Of a stretch of 64,000 nucleotides of DNA, positions 27,695-37,011 are shown one piece after another. Within the stretch, counting starts at the first letter, position 1. Every line of letters begins with the position of its first letter. Under the pieces are notes generated by a model. The model had not been told where the DNA came from. It worked only from the letters and a program-made list of their open reading frames with translations, and searched no databases. The translations under genes and the position numbers were made by a program. The DNA is from Gammaproteobacteria bacterium (GTDB lineage: Bacteria; Pseudomonadota; Gammaproteobacteria; Pseudomonadales; Pseudohongiellaceae): assembly GCA_018661465.1 (NCBI GenBank), contig JABJIC010000028.1, positions 210,276-274,275 on the forward strand, given 5' to 3'.

Positions 27695-28708
27695 ATGCGT
27701 GACTATTTTATTCGACGATTAATGTTGATTCCTCCTACTCTGGTAGGCGTTACCATAATCGTGTTTCTCATAACCCGTCTGGTTCCAGGCGGTCCTATCG
27801 AGCGTGCCATCATGGAAGCCCAGTTAGCAGGGGGCTCCAGTCGTTCCACTGCGGGACAAAACATGGCGCTGTCTGAGGATCAACTAGATCGGTTAAAGGA
27901 ATACTACGGGTTCGACAAACCCGTTCTGCAGTCTTATGTGGATTGGGTTAGCAAAGTTGCTAGAGGAGATCTGGGCACTTCATATCGCTATAATCAGCCG
28001 GTATGGGATGTCATCGCCAGTCGCTTTCCGGTCTCGCTCTACTACGGGCTCATAACCCTCTTCATAACCTATCTGGTCTGCATACCCCTTGGGGTACTCA
28101 AAGCCATAAAACATAGAACCTTCGTAGACAACGCCACCAGTATTTTTATATTTATTGGCTATGCCGTTCCAGGATATGCACTAGGTTCTTTGTTGCTGCT
28201 TTATTTTTCAGTGCGGCTTGAGTGGTTTCCCATGGGCGGATTTACCAGCCTGCAATTTAACGACATGAGTTTTTGGGGAAAGGCCAAAGACTTGTTGGAC
28301 CATTCTGTGTTGCCGCTGATCTGTTATCTGGTAGGAAGCTTTGCTCTTGTTACCTTGTTGCTCAAGAACCATCTCATGGACAATCTGGCCTCAGACTATA
28401 TTCGAACCGCCGTAGCGAAAGGCGTGTCATTTAGAAGCGCGGTTACCAAACATGCACTTCGAAACTCTCTGATTCCCATCGCGACTACATTTGGGCAGAA
28501 CATTACCCTGTTGGTTTCTGGCTCGTTCCTGATTGAGACTATTTTCGATATCAATGGGTTTGGTTTGCTGGGTCTAACCTCGATTATCGATCGCGATTAT
28601 CCTGTGGTGATGGGTGTAGTATTTCTCGCCAGCCTGCTCTTGCTATTAGGCAATATCATTTCCGACGTACTGGTTGCGTTGGTTGATCCGCGGATTAGAT
28701 TCCACTAG
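27695..28708 (+). CDS. Peptide ABC transporter permease, YejB/DppB-like
   Basis: First gene of a six-gene importer. This 337-residue inner-membrane permease starts MRDYFIRRLMLIPPTLVGVTIIVF, the usual N-terminal helix of OppB/YejB proteins. It contains six predicted helices and the cytoplasmic EAA-like loop SDYIRTAVAKGVSFRSAV that docks on the ATPase. The insertion with GGSSRSTAG between helix 1 and the YGFDKP segment is typical of the YejB branch. It is followed two bases later by the second permease. No signal for a specific inducer is visible in the 214-bp upstream gap. Confidence 0.92.
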   Translation: MRDYFIRRLMLIPPTLVGVTIIVFLITRLVPGGPIERAIMEAQLAGGSSRSTAGQNMALSEDQLDRLKEYYGFDKPVLQSYVDWVSKVARGDLGTSYRYNQPVWDVIASRFPVSLYYGLITLFITYLVCIPLGVLKAIKHRTFVDNATSIFIFIGYAVPGYALGSLLLLYFSVRLEWFPMGGFTSLQFNDMSFWGKAKDLLDHSVLPLICYLVGSFALVTLLLKNHLMDNLASDYIRTAVAKGVSFRSAVTKHALRNSLIPIATTFGQNITLLVSGSFLIETIFDINGFGLLGLTSIIDRDYPVVMGVVFLASLLLLLGNIISDVLVALVDPRIRFH

Positions 28709-28710
28709 CC

Positions 28711-29784
28711 ATGAAACTCTTTCGATTCAATCCTCAAACCCAGAAAAAGTTGCGTCGATTTCGCGAAATCAAACGCGGCTATTACAGCTTCCTCATTCTA
28801 ATGACTTTTTTGGTCTTATCTCTGTTTGGCGAGATGCTAATTAATAATCGAGCACTGATTGTCAGTTACGACGGAGAACTCTTCTTTCCTACTTATTCGG
28901 ATTTTCACGCGGGGACAGACTTCGGTCTGGATTATCCCTATGAGGTGAATTACCGAGAGCTCGCCGAGAAATTTGAGCAAGAGCAATCAGATAACTGGGT
29001 GCTAATGCCGCTGGTGCCATACAGCCCCTACGAGAACGATGCCAGTACCGGCATCTTCCGTCCTGAGCCTCCAGACGCTTCCAAGAATCACTATTTGGGA
29101 ACTGATACAACCAGCCGGGATATTCTTGGCCGGCTATTCTTCGGTACTCGAATAGCCTTGCTGTTCGCGCTCGGCTTCATGGCTTCAGTTTATTTTATTG
29201 GAGTCGCTGTCGGTTGTGCCATGGGTTATTTTGGAGGCGTCTTCGATATCGTGACCCAGCGCCTCATCGAGATTTGGAGCAACATTCCATTTCTTTATAT
29301 GGTGATAATCGTCTTCTCGATAATACCGGACACTTTTACTGTCGCCATGAGAATTCTAATCCTGCTGTCTGTGATGGTCTTGTTCTCCTGGACATCGATG
29401 ACCTATTACATGCGTACTGAAACCTATAAAGAGAAGGTTAGGGACTATGTCGCAGCTGCTGTTCTAATAGGTGCTTCAAACACTCGAATCGTTTTTAAAC
29501 ATATCCTGCCAAATGTTTTGGCAACTCTGGTTACGTTTATGCCGTTCACTATTGTTTCGGCAATATCGGCAATTACTGCCTTGGACTTTTTGGGTTTTGG
29601 TTTGCCACCGCCCACGCCAAGCCTGGGTGAATTATTAAAGCAGGGTACTCAAACCCTGCGTACGGCACCATGGATTGTAATGTCAGCTTTCGGTACATTG
29701 GTTGTGCTGCTAACGCTGGTGACGTTTATTGGTGAAGCAATTAGGGAATCATTCGATCCCAAGAAATTTACTGTCTATAAATAG
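28711..29784 (+). CDS. Peptide ABC transporter permease, YejE-like
   Basis: Second inner-membrane permease, 357 residues. It has a long periplasmic segment between helix 1 and helix 2 (about residues 45-140, including HYLGTDTTSRDILGRLFFGTRIAL). That layout marks YejE-type subunits of microcin C/oligopeptide importers. The EAA loop is RDYVAAAVLIGASNTRIV, and the C-terminus ends in ESFDPKKF, a family hallmark. It pairs with the preceding gene to form the translocation pore. Confidence 0.92.
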   Translation: MKLFRFNPQTQKKLRRFREIKRGYYSFLILMTFLVLSLFGEMLINNRALIVSYDGELFFPTYSDFHAGTDFGLDYPYEVNYRELAEKFEQEQSDNWVLMPLVPYSPYENDASTGIFRPEPPDASKNHYLGTDTTSRDILGRLFFGTRIALLFALGFMASVYFIGVAVGCAMGYFGGVFDIVTQRLIEIWSNIPFLYMVIIVFSIIPDTFTVAMRILILLSVMVLFSWTSMTYYMRTETYKEKVRDYVAAAVLIGASNTRIVFKHILPNVLATLVTFMPFTIVSAISAITALDFLGFGLPPPTPSLGELLKQGTQTLRTAPWIVMSAFGTLVVLLTLVTFIGEAIRESFDPKKFTVYK

Positions 29785-29835
29785 ATGGCAGTGACTGCGA
29801 CAAAATATCGCGAACAGGTTTCGAGAGGAATAATT

Positions 29836-31800
29836 ATGAAAAGTAACAGCTGTTATAGGATAACTGTCCTTTTATTTATGTCTGTAGTGTTAGGGGCATG
29901 TGGTGGAGAGTCAGGGCCTGCGTCTACGGTTGACGAGTCTCTGGATAATACGCAGGCAGTTCAGGATTTCTATGCTGCAAATCCTGACCTGTTTACCTTC
30001 GCAACCATCGATGATCTACCCGACGACCTGGTTTGGGAAGATGGCATGGAGCAGGAAGAAATAGGTTCACCAGAAGCGGTAAAAGGTGGAACTTATTACG
30101 CAACTCTTGAAGACTTCCCGCCAACTCTTAGAACTATTGGCCCTGATTCAAACTCGTCAGCCCGTTCCTGGATTCGCGACAACTATATGCTCACATGGGC
30201 TATGCCGCACCCCAACACGAATGAGTTTCACCCCGGTATTGCCAACGCTTGGTCTATTGTGCCCGAAGACAATAAAGTCTATGTGAAAATTAACCCTGAA
30301 GCTCGCTGGACCGACGGTGTGAAAATTACCAGCGACGATATGTTGTTCGCATTCTACTTTTATTTGTCGGATTATATTCAAGCACCTTTTACTACGAATT
30401 ATTTTCAAACCGAGTACACCAATATTACTCGATATGACGAACATACCTTTGCAATAACTGTTCCCAAGGCAAAGCCAGACATGGCATCTAGAGTGTTAAC
30501 GGGAAGCGGTGTGCCGCAACACTTCTACAAAGAATTTGGTGAAGACTTCACCGAGAGATATCAGTGGCGTTATGCGCCACACGCCGGAGCTTATTATATC
30601 GATCCCGATGAGATCGATATGGGTGTGAATATTGTTCTTCATCGTCTCGAAGACTGGTGGGCTAAAGATAATAAATATTTTAAGAATCGATACAATCCCG
30701 ACCGTATCAACCTCTCTGTAGTGAGAGATGCAGCTAAACGCTATGAAGCATTTCGGCGTGGCGATATGGATATGTTCCGAATTGCCACTGCGGACATGTG
30801 GTATGACAATTTGCCAAACGATGATCCTGATGTGGCAAATGGCTATATTCATAAAACCACTTTCTACAACGGAGGGGCTCGCAGTAATTGGGGACTCTGG
30901 ATGAATTCGGCGCGGCCGATGCTTAACGATCGTGAAGTTCGACTGGGTATTCAATATGCAGCGAACTGGGATCTCGTAATAAGCAATTATTTTCGTGGTG
31001 ACATGGAGAGGCTAAAGACCCAGGACGATGGTTATGGAGAATTCTCCCATCCTGATTTAACAGCTCGTCCATTTGATATTGAACAGGCTCAGGTTCACTT
31101 TGCCAACGCGGGCTTCACCCAGCGCGGTCCCGATGGAATCCTGGTTAATGCCGAAGGCGAGCGTTTGGCCTTAACCTTGAGCACTCACTACGAACGATTC
31201 TCTGATGTATTTACAATTCTGAAGGAAGAGGCGATCAAGGCTGGCCTTGAGCTTCGTATAGAAATGATGGATGCCGCGGCTGGCTTTCGAAAGGCTCAAG
31301 AGAAGCAGCATGATATATATTTTGTGAGCTTTTCACCCTTCCAGGGCGAGATGTATCCGCGAATGTGGTCTTACTACCACTGCGATAACGCCTATGATCA
31401 GGCATTTCTGGAAGACGGAAGCATAAACCCAGATCGCAGGCCAAAGCCCCAGACAAATAACCTTCAGAGCACTTGTATGCCTGAGATGGATCCGCTGATT
31501 GATGAGTATCAGGACTCTGATGATAAGGAAAGAATGATAGAGCTTTCTCATCAAATTCTTCAAGCTCACTATGAGTATGCGTCTTTCTCTCCGGGGTTTG
31601 TGGAGCCGTTTTATCGGACTGCCTATTGGCGCTGGGTGAAATGGCCAGAGGAATTTAACTATAGGCTCACGACGTATCCCTATGAGGCTTTTGTCCATTG
31701 GATCGATACTGAGGCGCGTGAGGAGACTATGGCAGCCCGAAGCGCGGGTACGGCATTCGAGCCTCACATCGCTATCTATGATCAGCACAGAGAGCAGTAA
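29836..31800 (+). CDS. Extracellular solute-binding lipoprotein (YejA/OppA-like), copy 1
   Basis: Periplasmic substrate receptor of the importer, 654 residues, anchored by a lipobox (VVLGACGGES, Cys about 22). Motifs of family 5 binding proteins are WTDGVKITSDDMLFAFYF and the AYYIDPD loop. ATG 29836 with GAGAGGAAT upstream is preferred to the track start at 29785. It is clearly paralogous to the next gene along its whole length (shared segments such as DVANGYI and AAGFRKAQEKQHDIYFV). Substrate is likely peptides or a peptide-like compound, by family. Confidence 0.9.
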   Translation: MKSNSCYRITVLLFMSVVLGACGGESGPASTVDESLDNTQAVQDFYAANPDLFTFATIDDLPDDLVWEDGMEQEEIGSPEAVKGGTYYATLEDFPPTLRTIGPDSNSSARSWIRDNYMLTWAMPHPNTNEFHPGIANAWSIVPEDNKVYVKINPEARWTDGVKITSDDMLFAFYFYLSDYIQAPFTTNYFQTEYTNITRYDEHTFAITVPKAKPDMASRVLTGSGVPQHFYKEFGEDFTERYQWRYAPHAGAYYIDPDEIDMGVNIVLHRLEDWWAKDNKYFKNRYNPDRINLSVVRDAAKRYEAFRRGDMDMFRIATADMWYDNLPNDDPDVANGYIHKTTFYNGGARSNWGLWMNSARPMLNDREVRLGIQYAANWDLVISNYFRGDMERLKTQDDGYGEFSHPDLTARPFDIEQAQVHFANAGFTQRGPDGILVNAEGERLALTLSTHYERFSDVFTILKEEAIKAGLELRIEMMDAAAGFRKAQEKQHDIYFVSFSPFQGEMYPRMWSYYHCDNAYDQAFLEDGSINPDRRPKPQTNNLQSTCMPEMDPLIDEYQDSDDKERMIELSHQILQAHYEYASFSPGFVEPFYRTAYWRWVKWPEEFNYRLTTYPYEAFVHWIDTEAREETMAARSAGTAFEPHIAIYDQHREQ

Positions 31801-31854
31801 ATAGAGATTTTGAGTAAAAATTCATTCTGAAACAGAAACTAAGAAACTGAAAAT

Positions 31855-33810
31855 ATGAAACAGAATTTTAGAGTAATAGCGCTATTCTCCATGCTTGGTG
31901 TTTTAGCTTCTTGTGGCGGCGAGTCCACCAGTTCAAGTGAGGTAGATCTCACCCTCGATAATACCCAAGAGATTGAAGACTTCTACGCTGCGAATCCCGA
32001 GCGTTTTATGTTTAAAACTCTAGCTGATATTCCTGCCGATTTAGTTTGGGAAGACGGCATGCACCTTTCGGAAATTGGTTCCCCTGAGGCAGTTGAGGGC
32101 GGTACCTATTACGAATACATAGAAGATTTCCCACCTACTATTCGTGCCAATGGTCCAGACGCCAATAGTTCGTTCAGGCCTTATGTACAGGATAATGTTG
32201 GAATGATGTTAGCGGAGCGTCATCCCAATGAGTTTGAGTTTTACCCTGGTGTCGCGGACGCTTGGGCGATTTCTCAAGAAGAGAAAAAGGTCTATATAAA
32301 ACTAGCTCCCGGTGCTCGCTGGACTGACGGCGAGCCTATCACTGTTGATGATATGTTCTTTACCATGTTCTTCAATATGTCCGCCTACATCACTGATCCC
32401 TGGATGAATAATTATTGGACCAATGAGCTAGTTAGCATTACTAAATATGATGATCACACATTCTCCTTTGAGGTTCCTGAGGTTCGCCTCGATGTGCTAG
32501 CCAAGACGCTAGAGGTTGCGCCTAAGCCACGCCACTTCTTTAAGGAATTGGGTGACGATTATCCTGAGCGCTACCAATGGCGTTTTGTTCCTACACCTGG
32601 TCGTTATGAAATTCGTGATGAAAACATAAACATGGGCTCCAATATCGTGCTCACCAAGATCGATAATTGGTGGGCTGCCGACAGAAAGTTCTGGCAACAC
32701 CGTTTCAATCCCGATCGTGTAAACCTCGCGGTTATTCGTGACCCTTCTAAACATTTCGAAGCTTTTCGAGCGGGTGATATCGACCAGTACGAAATAAGAA
32801 CAGCAGACTATTGGTACGACTTCCTGCCAGATGACGATCCCGATGTAGCTAATGGCTATATATCTAAAGCCAAATTTTTTAATGGTGGCCCAAAGACTAC
32901 TTGGGGCTTGTGGATGAATTCCTCTAGACCATATCTTGATAACAGGGATGTGCGCGTAGGTATTCAACATGCTATGAATTGGGATCTAGTGCTGGAAAGC
33001 TATTTTCGTGGCGAACTATTTAGAAGAAATTCCCCCAAGGATGGTTACGGCAAGTTTTCTCACCCGACACTTGAAGCTCGCAATTTCGATGTGGACTTAG
33101 CAGGTGAATATTTCGCCAAGGCAGGATTTGTAGAACGCGGACCCGATGGCATCCTCTTAAATGCTCAAGGAGAACGCCTGGCATTTACACTGACAACCCA
33201 TTACGACCGTTATACTGATGTCTTTACCATATTAAAGGAAGAGGCTGTGAAAGCCGGCCTCGAGATACGTATCGAGATGCTCGATAGTGCAGCGGGCTTC
33301 CGTAAGGCACAGGAAAAACAGCATGATATTTATTTTGTCGGATTCAATGTTTCTCTAGAGTTACTGCCGCGATACTGGGATAACTTCCATTCCGATAATG
33401 CCTATGACGATGCATTCCTCGAAGATGGCAGTATCAATCCTGATCGTAAAATCAAACCACAAACAAACAATCTGGAGAGTCTAGCTGACTTCGAGATGGA
33501 TCAACTGGTAGATCGTTTCGATGCTGCTGTCGATGAAGATGAAGTAGTGGAACTCTCCCATACACTAATTGAAATGCACCACGACTATGCTTCCCATAGC
33601 CCGGGGTTTGTACAGCCGTTCTATTGGTGGGGTTATTGGAATTGGGTCAAGTATCCTGAAGGGTTCAATTACAGATATACCAAGAAAGCGGACCGGCTGT
33701 TTATTCACTGGATAGACACAGAGGCGAAAGAAGCAACGCTTGCCGCAAGAAGGTCTGGTGAAGCGATGGAACCCCATGTTGAAGTCTTCGATCAATTTAG
33801 AGAGTACTAG
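31855..33810 (+). CDS. Extracellular solute-binding lipoprotein (YejA/OppA-like), copy 2
   Basis: Second receptor, 651 residues, with lipobox LGVLASCGGES. It shares collinear segments with copy 1: LVWEDGMH, SEIGSPEAVEGGTYYEY, WTDGEPITVDDMFF, TTWGLWMNSSRPYLDNRDVRVGIQ, and the same C-terminal HWIDTEAKEATLAARRSG. Differences concentrate in the predicted ligand-facing segments, for example VSLELLPRYWDNFHSDN against SPFQGEMYPRMWSYYHCDN, which fits two receptors of different specificity feeding one transporter. It ends five bases before the first ATPase gene. Confidence 0.9.
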   Translation: MKQNFRVIALFSMLGVLASCGGESTSSSEVDLTLDNTQEIEDFYAANPERFMFKTLADIPADLVWEDGMHLSEIGSPEAVEGGTYYEYIEDFPPTIRANGPDANSSFRPYVQDNVGMMLAERHPNEFEFYPGVADAWAISQEEKKVYIKLAPGARWTDGEPITVDDMFFTMFFNMSAYITDPWMNNYWTNELVSITKYDDHTFSFEVPEVRLDVLAKTLEVAPKPRHFFKELGDDYPERYQWRFVPTPGRYEIRDENINMGSNIVLTKIDNWWAADRKFWQHRFNPDRVNLAVIRDPSKHFEAFRAGDIDQYEIRTADYWYDFLPDDDPDVANGYISKAKFFNGGPKTTWGLWMNSSRPYLDNRDVRVGIQHAMNWDLVLESYFRGELFRRNSPKDGYGKFSHPTLEARNFDVDLAGEYFAKAGFVERGPDGILLNAQGERLAFTLTTHYDRYTDVFTILKEEAVKAGLEIRIEMLDSAAGFRKAQEKQHDIYFVGFNVSLELLPRYWDNFHSDNAYDDAFLEDGSINPDRKIKPQTNNLESLADFEMDQLVDRFDAAVDEDEVVELSHTLIEMHHDYASHSPGFVQPFYWWGYWNWVKYPEGFNYRYTKKADRLFIHWIDTEAKEATLAARRSGEAMEPHVEVFDQFREY

Positions 33811-33815
33811 CCTAA

Positions 33816-34802
33816 ATGTCTGACGCCTTACTTTCTGTAGACAATCTGATAACCGAGTTTGAAACCGATGAAGGTCGGGTTCGAGCCGTGGACGATATCA
33901 GCTTTTCGGTACAGCCCGGTGAGACTTTGGGTATCGTTGGCGAATCGGGATGTGGAAAAAGTGTTACGGCACTTTCCATCATGCGTCTTCTGCCTCAGCC
34001 TATGGGTCAAATTGTGGGTGGTGAGATTAAGTTGAATGGAGAGGACCTAACTAAGTTAAAGCTTTCCCAGATGGAAAAAATTCGGGGCAATAAAATCGGC
34101 ATGGTTTTTCAGGAACCGATGACGGCACTAAACCCTGTACACACCGTAGGCAGGCAACTCGCCGAAGTATTATATCTCCACAAAGACATCAGTAAGGATC
34201 AGGCCCTCAGGGAATGCCTTGAGATGCTCGATAAGGTAGGTATTCCGTCCCCAGATGTGCGCATGGGGGAATACCCCCACCAGCTTTCAGGAGGCATGAG
34301 GCAGCGTGTGGTAATAGCCATGGCCCTGGCATGTCAGCCCAGTTTATTAATTGCCGACGAGCCTACAACGGCACTAGACGTTACTATTCAGGCGCAGATC
34401 CTCGAGCTAATAAAAGAGCTGCAAAATGATATGGGCATGGCGGTAATGCTGATTACCCATGACCTGGGTGTAATTGCTGAAACCTCTAATAGCGTAGTGG
34501 TGATGTATGCGGGCAAAGTAGCAGAGCAGGGCAATGTCTATGAAATTTTTGATAATCCGAGTCATCCCTATACTCGAGGTTTGTTGGATTCCATTCCGAA
34601 ACTTGAGACCGTACCAAAGTCTGAATTAAGTACTATCGAAGGCATGGTTCCCGGACTGCTGGATTTGCCAGTAGGATGTCGTTTTGAGAACCGCTGTCCG
34701 CGAAGAAAAGAAAGTTGCAAAGCAGCACCTCCTCCAATTGAAGTCATAGCAGGCAGTCATCAGGTTAGCTGTTATGAATGGAGTAAATCTGTCAATGAGT
34801 GA
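33816..34802 (+). CDS. Peptide ABC transporter ATP-binding protein, DppD/OppD-like
   Basis: Cytoplasmic ATPase subunit of 328 residues. Walker A GESGCGKS, Q-loop VFQEPMTALNP, signature LSGGMRQR, Walker B LLIADEPTTALD and switch histidine ITHDLG are all present. The C-terminal oligopeptide-transporter extension carries the four-cysteine cluster CRFENRCPRRKESC plus a later Cys, which coordinates an iron-sulfur cluster in some Dpp/Opp ATPases. Its stop overlaps the start of the next ATPase, consistent with a heterodimer. Confidence 0.94.
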   Translation: MSDALLSVDNLITEFETDEGRVRAVDDISFSVQPGETLGIVGESGCGKSVTALSIMRLLPQPMGQIVGGEIKLNGEDLTKLKLSQMEKIRGNKIGMVFQEPMTALNPVHTVGRQLAEVLYLHKDISKDQALRECLEMLDKVGIPSPDVRMGEYPHQLSGGMRQRVVIAMALACQPSLLIADEPTTALDVTIQAQILELIKELQNDMGMAVMLITHDLGVIAETSNSVVVMYAGKVAEQGNVYEIFDNPSHPYTRGLLDSIPKLETVPKSELSTIEGMVPGLLDLPVGCRFENRCPRRKESCKAAPPPIEVIAGSHQVSCYEWSKSVNE

Positions 34803-35787
34803 TAAGGCTGAGACTAACTCTCCAATTCTTCAAGTGCGCGACTTGAAAATGCACTTCCCGGTGAAGGAAGGTATTTTCCTGCGTACCGGCAAATATAATA
34901 AGGCGGTTGACGGTGTAAGTTTCGATATTCAACCCGGCGAAACTATGGGTCTGGTGGGAGAATCCGGTTGCGGCAAGTCTACATTGGGTCGCTGTATCAC
35001 TCGTTTATACAAACCCACAGCGGGATCCATTGTCTTCGAAGATAAAGACATAACAAATATTAGTGGCAGGGAACTAAAGCCTTACCGTCAAGATATTCAA
35101 ATGATTTTTCAGGACCCGATGGAGTCCCTGAATTCCCGTCATACAGTTGGCGATATTTTAATGGAACCATTCATCGTCCAGAACATCGGCGATAAGCAAT
35201 ACAGACAAAAACGGGTAAAGGAATTGTTAGAGATTGTAGGTCTGCCGTCTCGATCTATTACTCGTTATCCCTTCGAATTCTCCGGTGGGCAGAGACAAAG
35301 AATTGGTATTGCGCGTTCGATTGCGCTGAATCCAAAGCTAATAGTTTGTGACGAGCCTGTGTCGGCTCTGGATGTTTCTATTCAAAGCCAAATTTTGAAT
35401 TTGTTGATCGAGCTACAGCGAGAATTTAATCTTTCCTATTTGTTTATCGCTCATGATCTTGCGGTGGTGAAACACATATCGGATCGAATCGCTATCATGT
35501 ATCTGGGCAAGGTTGTTGAGTCCAGTGATGGGGAGTCAGTCTATCGTGAGGCAAAACATCCTTACACACAGTCGCTGATATCAGCTATTCCTGTTCCAGA
35601 TCCACACCGTAAGGCTGATCGTCAAATATTGGTGGGTGACGTGCCTTCGCCAATCAATCCGCCGGATGGTTGTACTTTTCATACTCGCTGCCCCAAGGCG
35701 ATGGACTCCTGTTCCAATAAATCACCCCAACTGGTGTCGTTACCGGAGAAGACCCAGCATAAAGTATCCTGTCACCTGTATGAGTAA
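34795..35787 (+). CDS. Peptide ABC transporter ATP-binding protein, DppF/OppF-like
   Basis: Second ATPase, about 330 residues, with Walker A GESGCGKS, signature FSGGQRQR, Walker B LIVCDEPVSALD and the C-terminal CTFHTRCPKAMDSC cysteine cluster. The track opens at 34774, but ATG 34795 overlaps the upstream stop (ATGAGTGA) and has GGAG about a dozen bases upstream, so it is preferred. It is the last gene of the importer operon, closed by a strong terminator about 50 bases on. Confidence 0.94.
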   Translation: MSDKAETNSPILQVRDLKMHFPVKEGIFLRTGKYNKAVDGVSFDIQPGETMGLVGESGCGKSTLGRCITRLYKPTAGSIVFEDKDITNISGRELKPYRQDIQMIFQDPMESLNSRHTVGDILMEPFIVQNIGDKQYRQKRVKELLEIVGLPSRSITRYPFEFSGGQRQRIGIARSIALNPKLIVCDEPVSALDVSIQSQILNLLIELQREFNLSYLFIAHDLAVVKHISDRIAIMYLGKVVESSDGESVYREAKHPYTQSLISAIPVPDPHRKADRQILVGDVPSPINPPDGCTFHTRCPKAMDSCSNKSPQLVSLPEKTQHKVSCHLYE

Positions 35788-35836
35788 CGATAGTTGCTCT
35801 ATTAGTTAGATAAAAGGGTAAAACAGAAAACAAGAA

Positions 35837-35871
35837 AAAGGCCGAAGAGTAATCCTATTCGGCCTTTTTTT
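35837..35871. terminator. Bidirectional intrinsic terminator between convergent genes
   Basis: AAAGGCCGAA / TTCGGCCTTT ten-pair stem with an 11-base loop and T tracts readable on both strands. It ends the ABC importer operon (+) and the polyester-hydrolase-like gene (-). Confidence 0.93.
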
Positions 35872-35895
35872 GGTTCTGTGCTTGTTCTAAGCTTA

Positions 35896-36834
35896 CTAAT
35901 CGAAGCGGGAGAGTCGGTCGGCGTAGCTACCACCGTCGCCTTCAAATGCCGCGGCGAATTTTGGCTCGCCACTCATGGCTGAACGTAACCAGGCAAAAAC
36001 AAAGTGAGCCTGAGCCTGAAGATCGCTGCCGCCATTTGTTGTCATGGTATGTGTGCCTTCTTTGAATTCAACATAGGCTTTGGGCGTGCTGTCCGCGATT
36101 GAGTCGAAGAGCGCACGGGCGTGTTGTTCAGGTGCTGCAACCGTATCAACGGCGCTGGCGATAATCAGAGTTGGCACATCAAGACCGCTGTAGTCACCTT
36201 CAAAGGACTCGCCCAATTCGCAGCAATACGGTAGAAGAGGAACAACAGCCTTAATGCCGCTTCCTAATTCCTCTGCGGCTACAAGTGAAGCACCGCCGGC
36301 AAGTGAATGCCCCATGATGGCTAGCTTGTTGAGGTCGAGTTTTCCGGCGAGAGGGCTGTCGCTGTCAGTATTTACGCCTCGTAGAAATTCCACAGCCGCT
36401 ATATGGGCAGCTCTTCTTGGCTGGAAAGTGTCTGTTGGAGTGTTAGTGTCGATAATCATTACCGCGATGCCAAGTGACGCCAGTGTCGGGCCCCACCAGT
36501 CATAGGCTTCTTGAACTCCGGTGTAGCCAGGCATCATAACCACCGCACCCATAGGAGCGGCGAAGCTAAGGGTAAGAGGATAGAAAATAGTAGCGGCTGC
36601 GAATTCTGGTACATCGGGCTGCGGATCATAAGTTCGCACTTCGTATAAGGCTTCATCGAAATGATTGCCTATTTGACGTGCAAATTCTCTTCCCTGCGGT
36701 CGATATCGTCCGGGCTCGTCTTGAGCCATAACGGAAGTGATAGCAACCAGGTTTATGCAGAGGCTGGCCACTAGTGTTAGAACAAGTTTATTTGTGCGCT
36801 GAAGCATGGTGCTTACTGCAATCAATGTGTGCAT
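35896..36834 (-). CDS. Secreted alpha/beta hydrolase of the PETase/cutinase/dienelactone hydrolase group
   Basis: Exported serine hydrolase of 312 residues. The signal peptide ends near VMAQDE. The mature sequence follows bacterial cutinases and PETases closely: the oxyanion segment MPGYTG (about 101-106), WWGPTLASLGIAVMIIDTNT, the nucleophile elbow MGHSLAGG (Ser177), VPTLIIASAVDT (Asp230) and EFKEGTHTM (His262). It has His rather than Trp before the nucleophile, as in common cutinases, and Leu for the Met after it. It lacks the PETase-specific second disulfide cysteine beside the Asp. Adjacent Cys204-205 are unusual. Natural substrate could be an ester or polyester; plastic activity cannot be claimed from sequence. 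Confidence 0.8.
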   Translation of the reverse strand: MHTLIAVSTMLQRTNKLVLTLVASLCINLVAITSVMAQDEPGRYRPQGREFARQIGNHFDEALYEVRTYDPQPDVPEFAAATIFYPLTLSFAAPMGAVVMMPGYTGVQEAYDWWGPTLASLGIAVMIIDTNTPTDTFQPRRAAHIAAVEFLRGVNTDSDSPLAGKLDLNKLAIMGHSLAGGASLVAAEELGSGIKAVVPLLPYCCELGESFEGDYSGLDVPTLIIASAVDTVAAPEQHARALFDSIADSTPKAYVEFKEGTHTMTTNGGSDLQAQAHFVFAWLRSAMSGEPKFAAAFEGDGGSYADRLSRFD

Positions 36835-37011
36835 CGAATTACCTCTATTCCTTATGTGTTTGCTTGCGTGCGTGCTCTATAAGATCATCAACAATGTCAA
36901 CTTACAGGCTGAGAGTAGGTTTTGCGTTCATCGATGATCAGGGAGAATGTAATATAACAGAGCGCTAGGTCCTGTGGTATATCAATGTAACTTATTGTTT
37001 ATTAACAACTA

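Noticed and set aside
30496-30954. 152-codon antisense ORF in the first binding protein, mirrored by 32509-32970 in the second
   Set aside because: Both are shadows of the paralogous sense genes; their similarity to each other follows from the sense-strand duplication.
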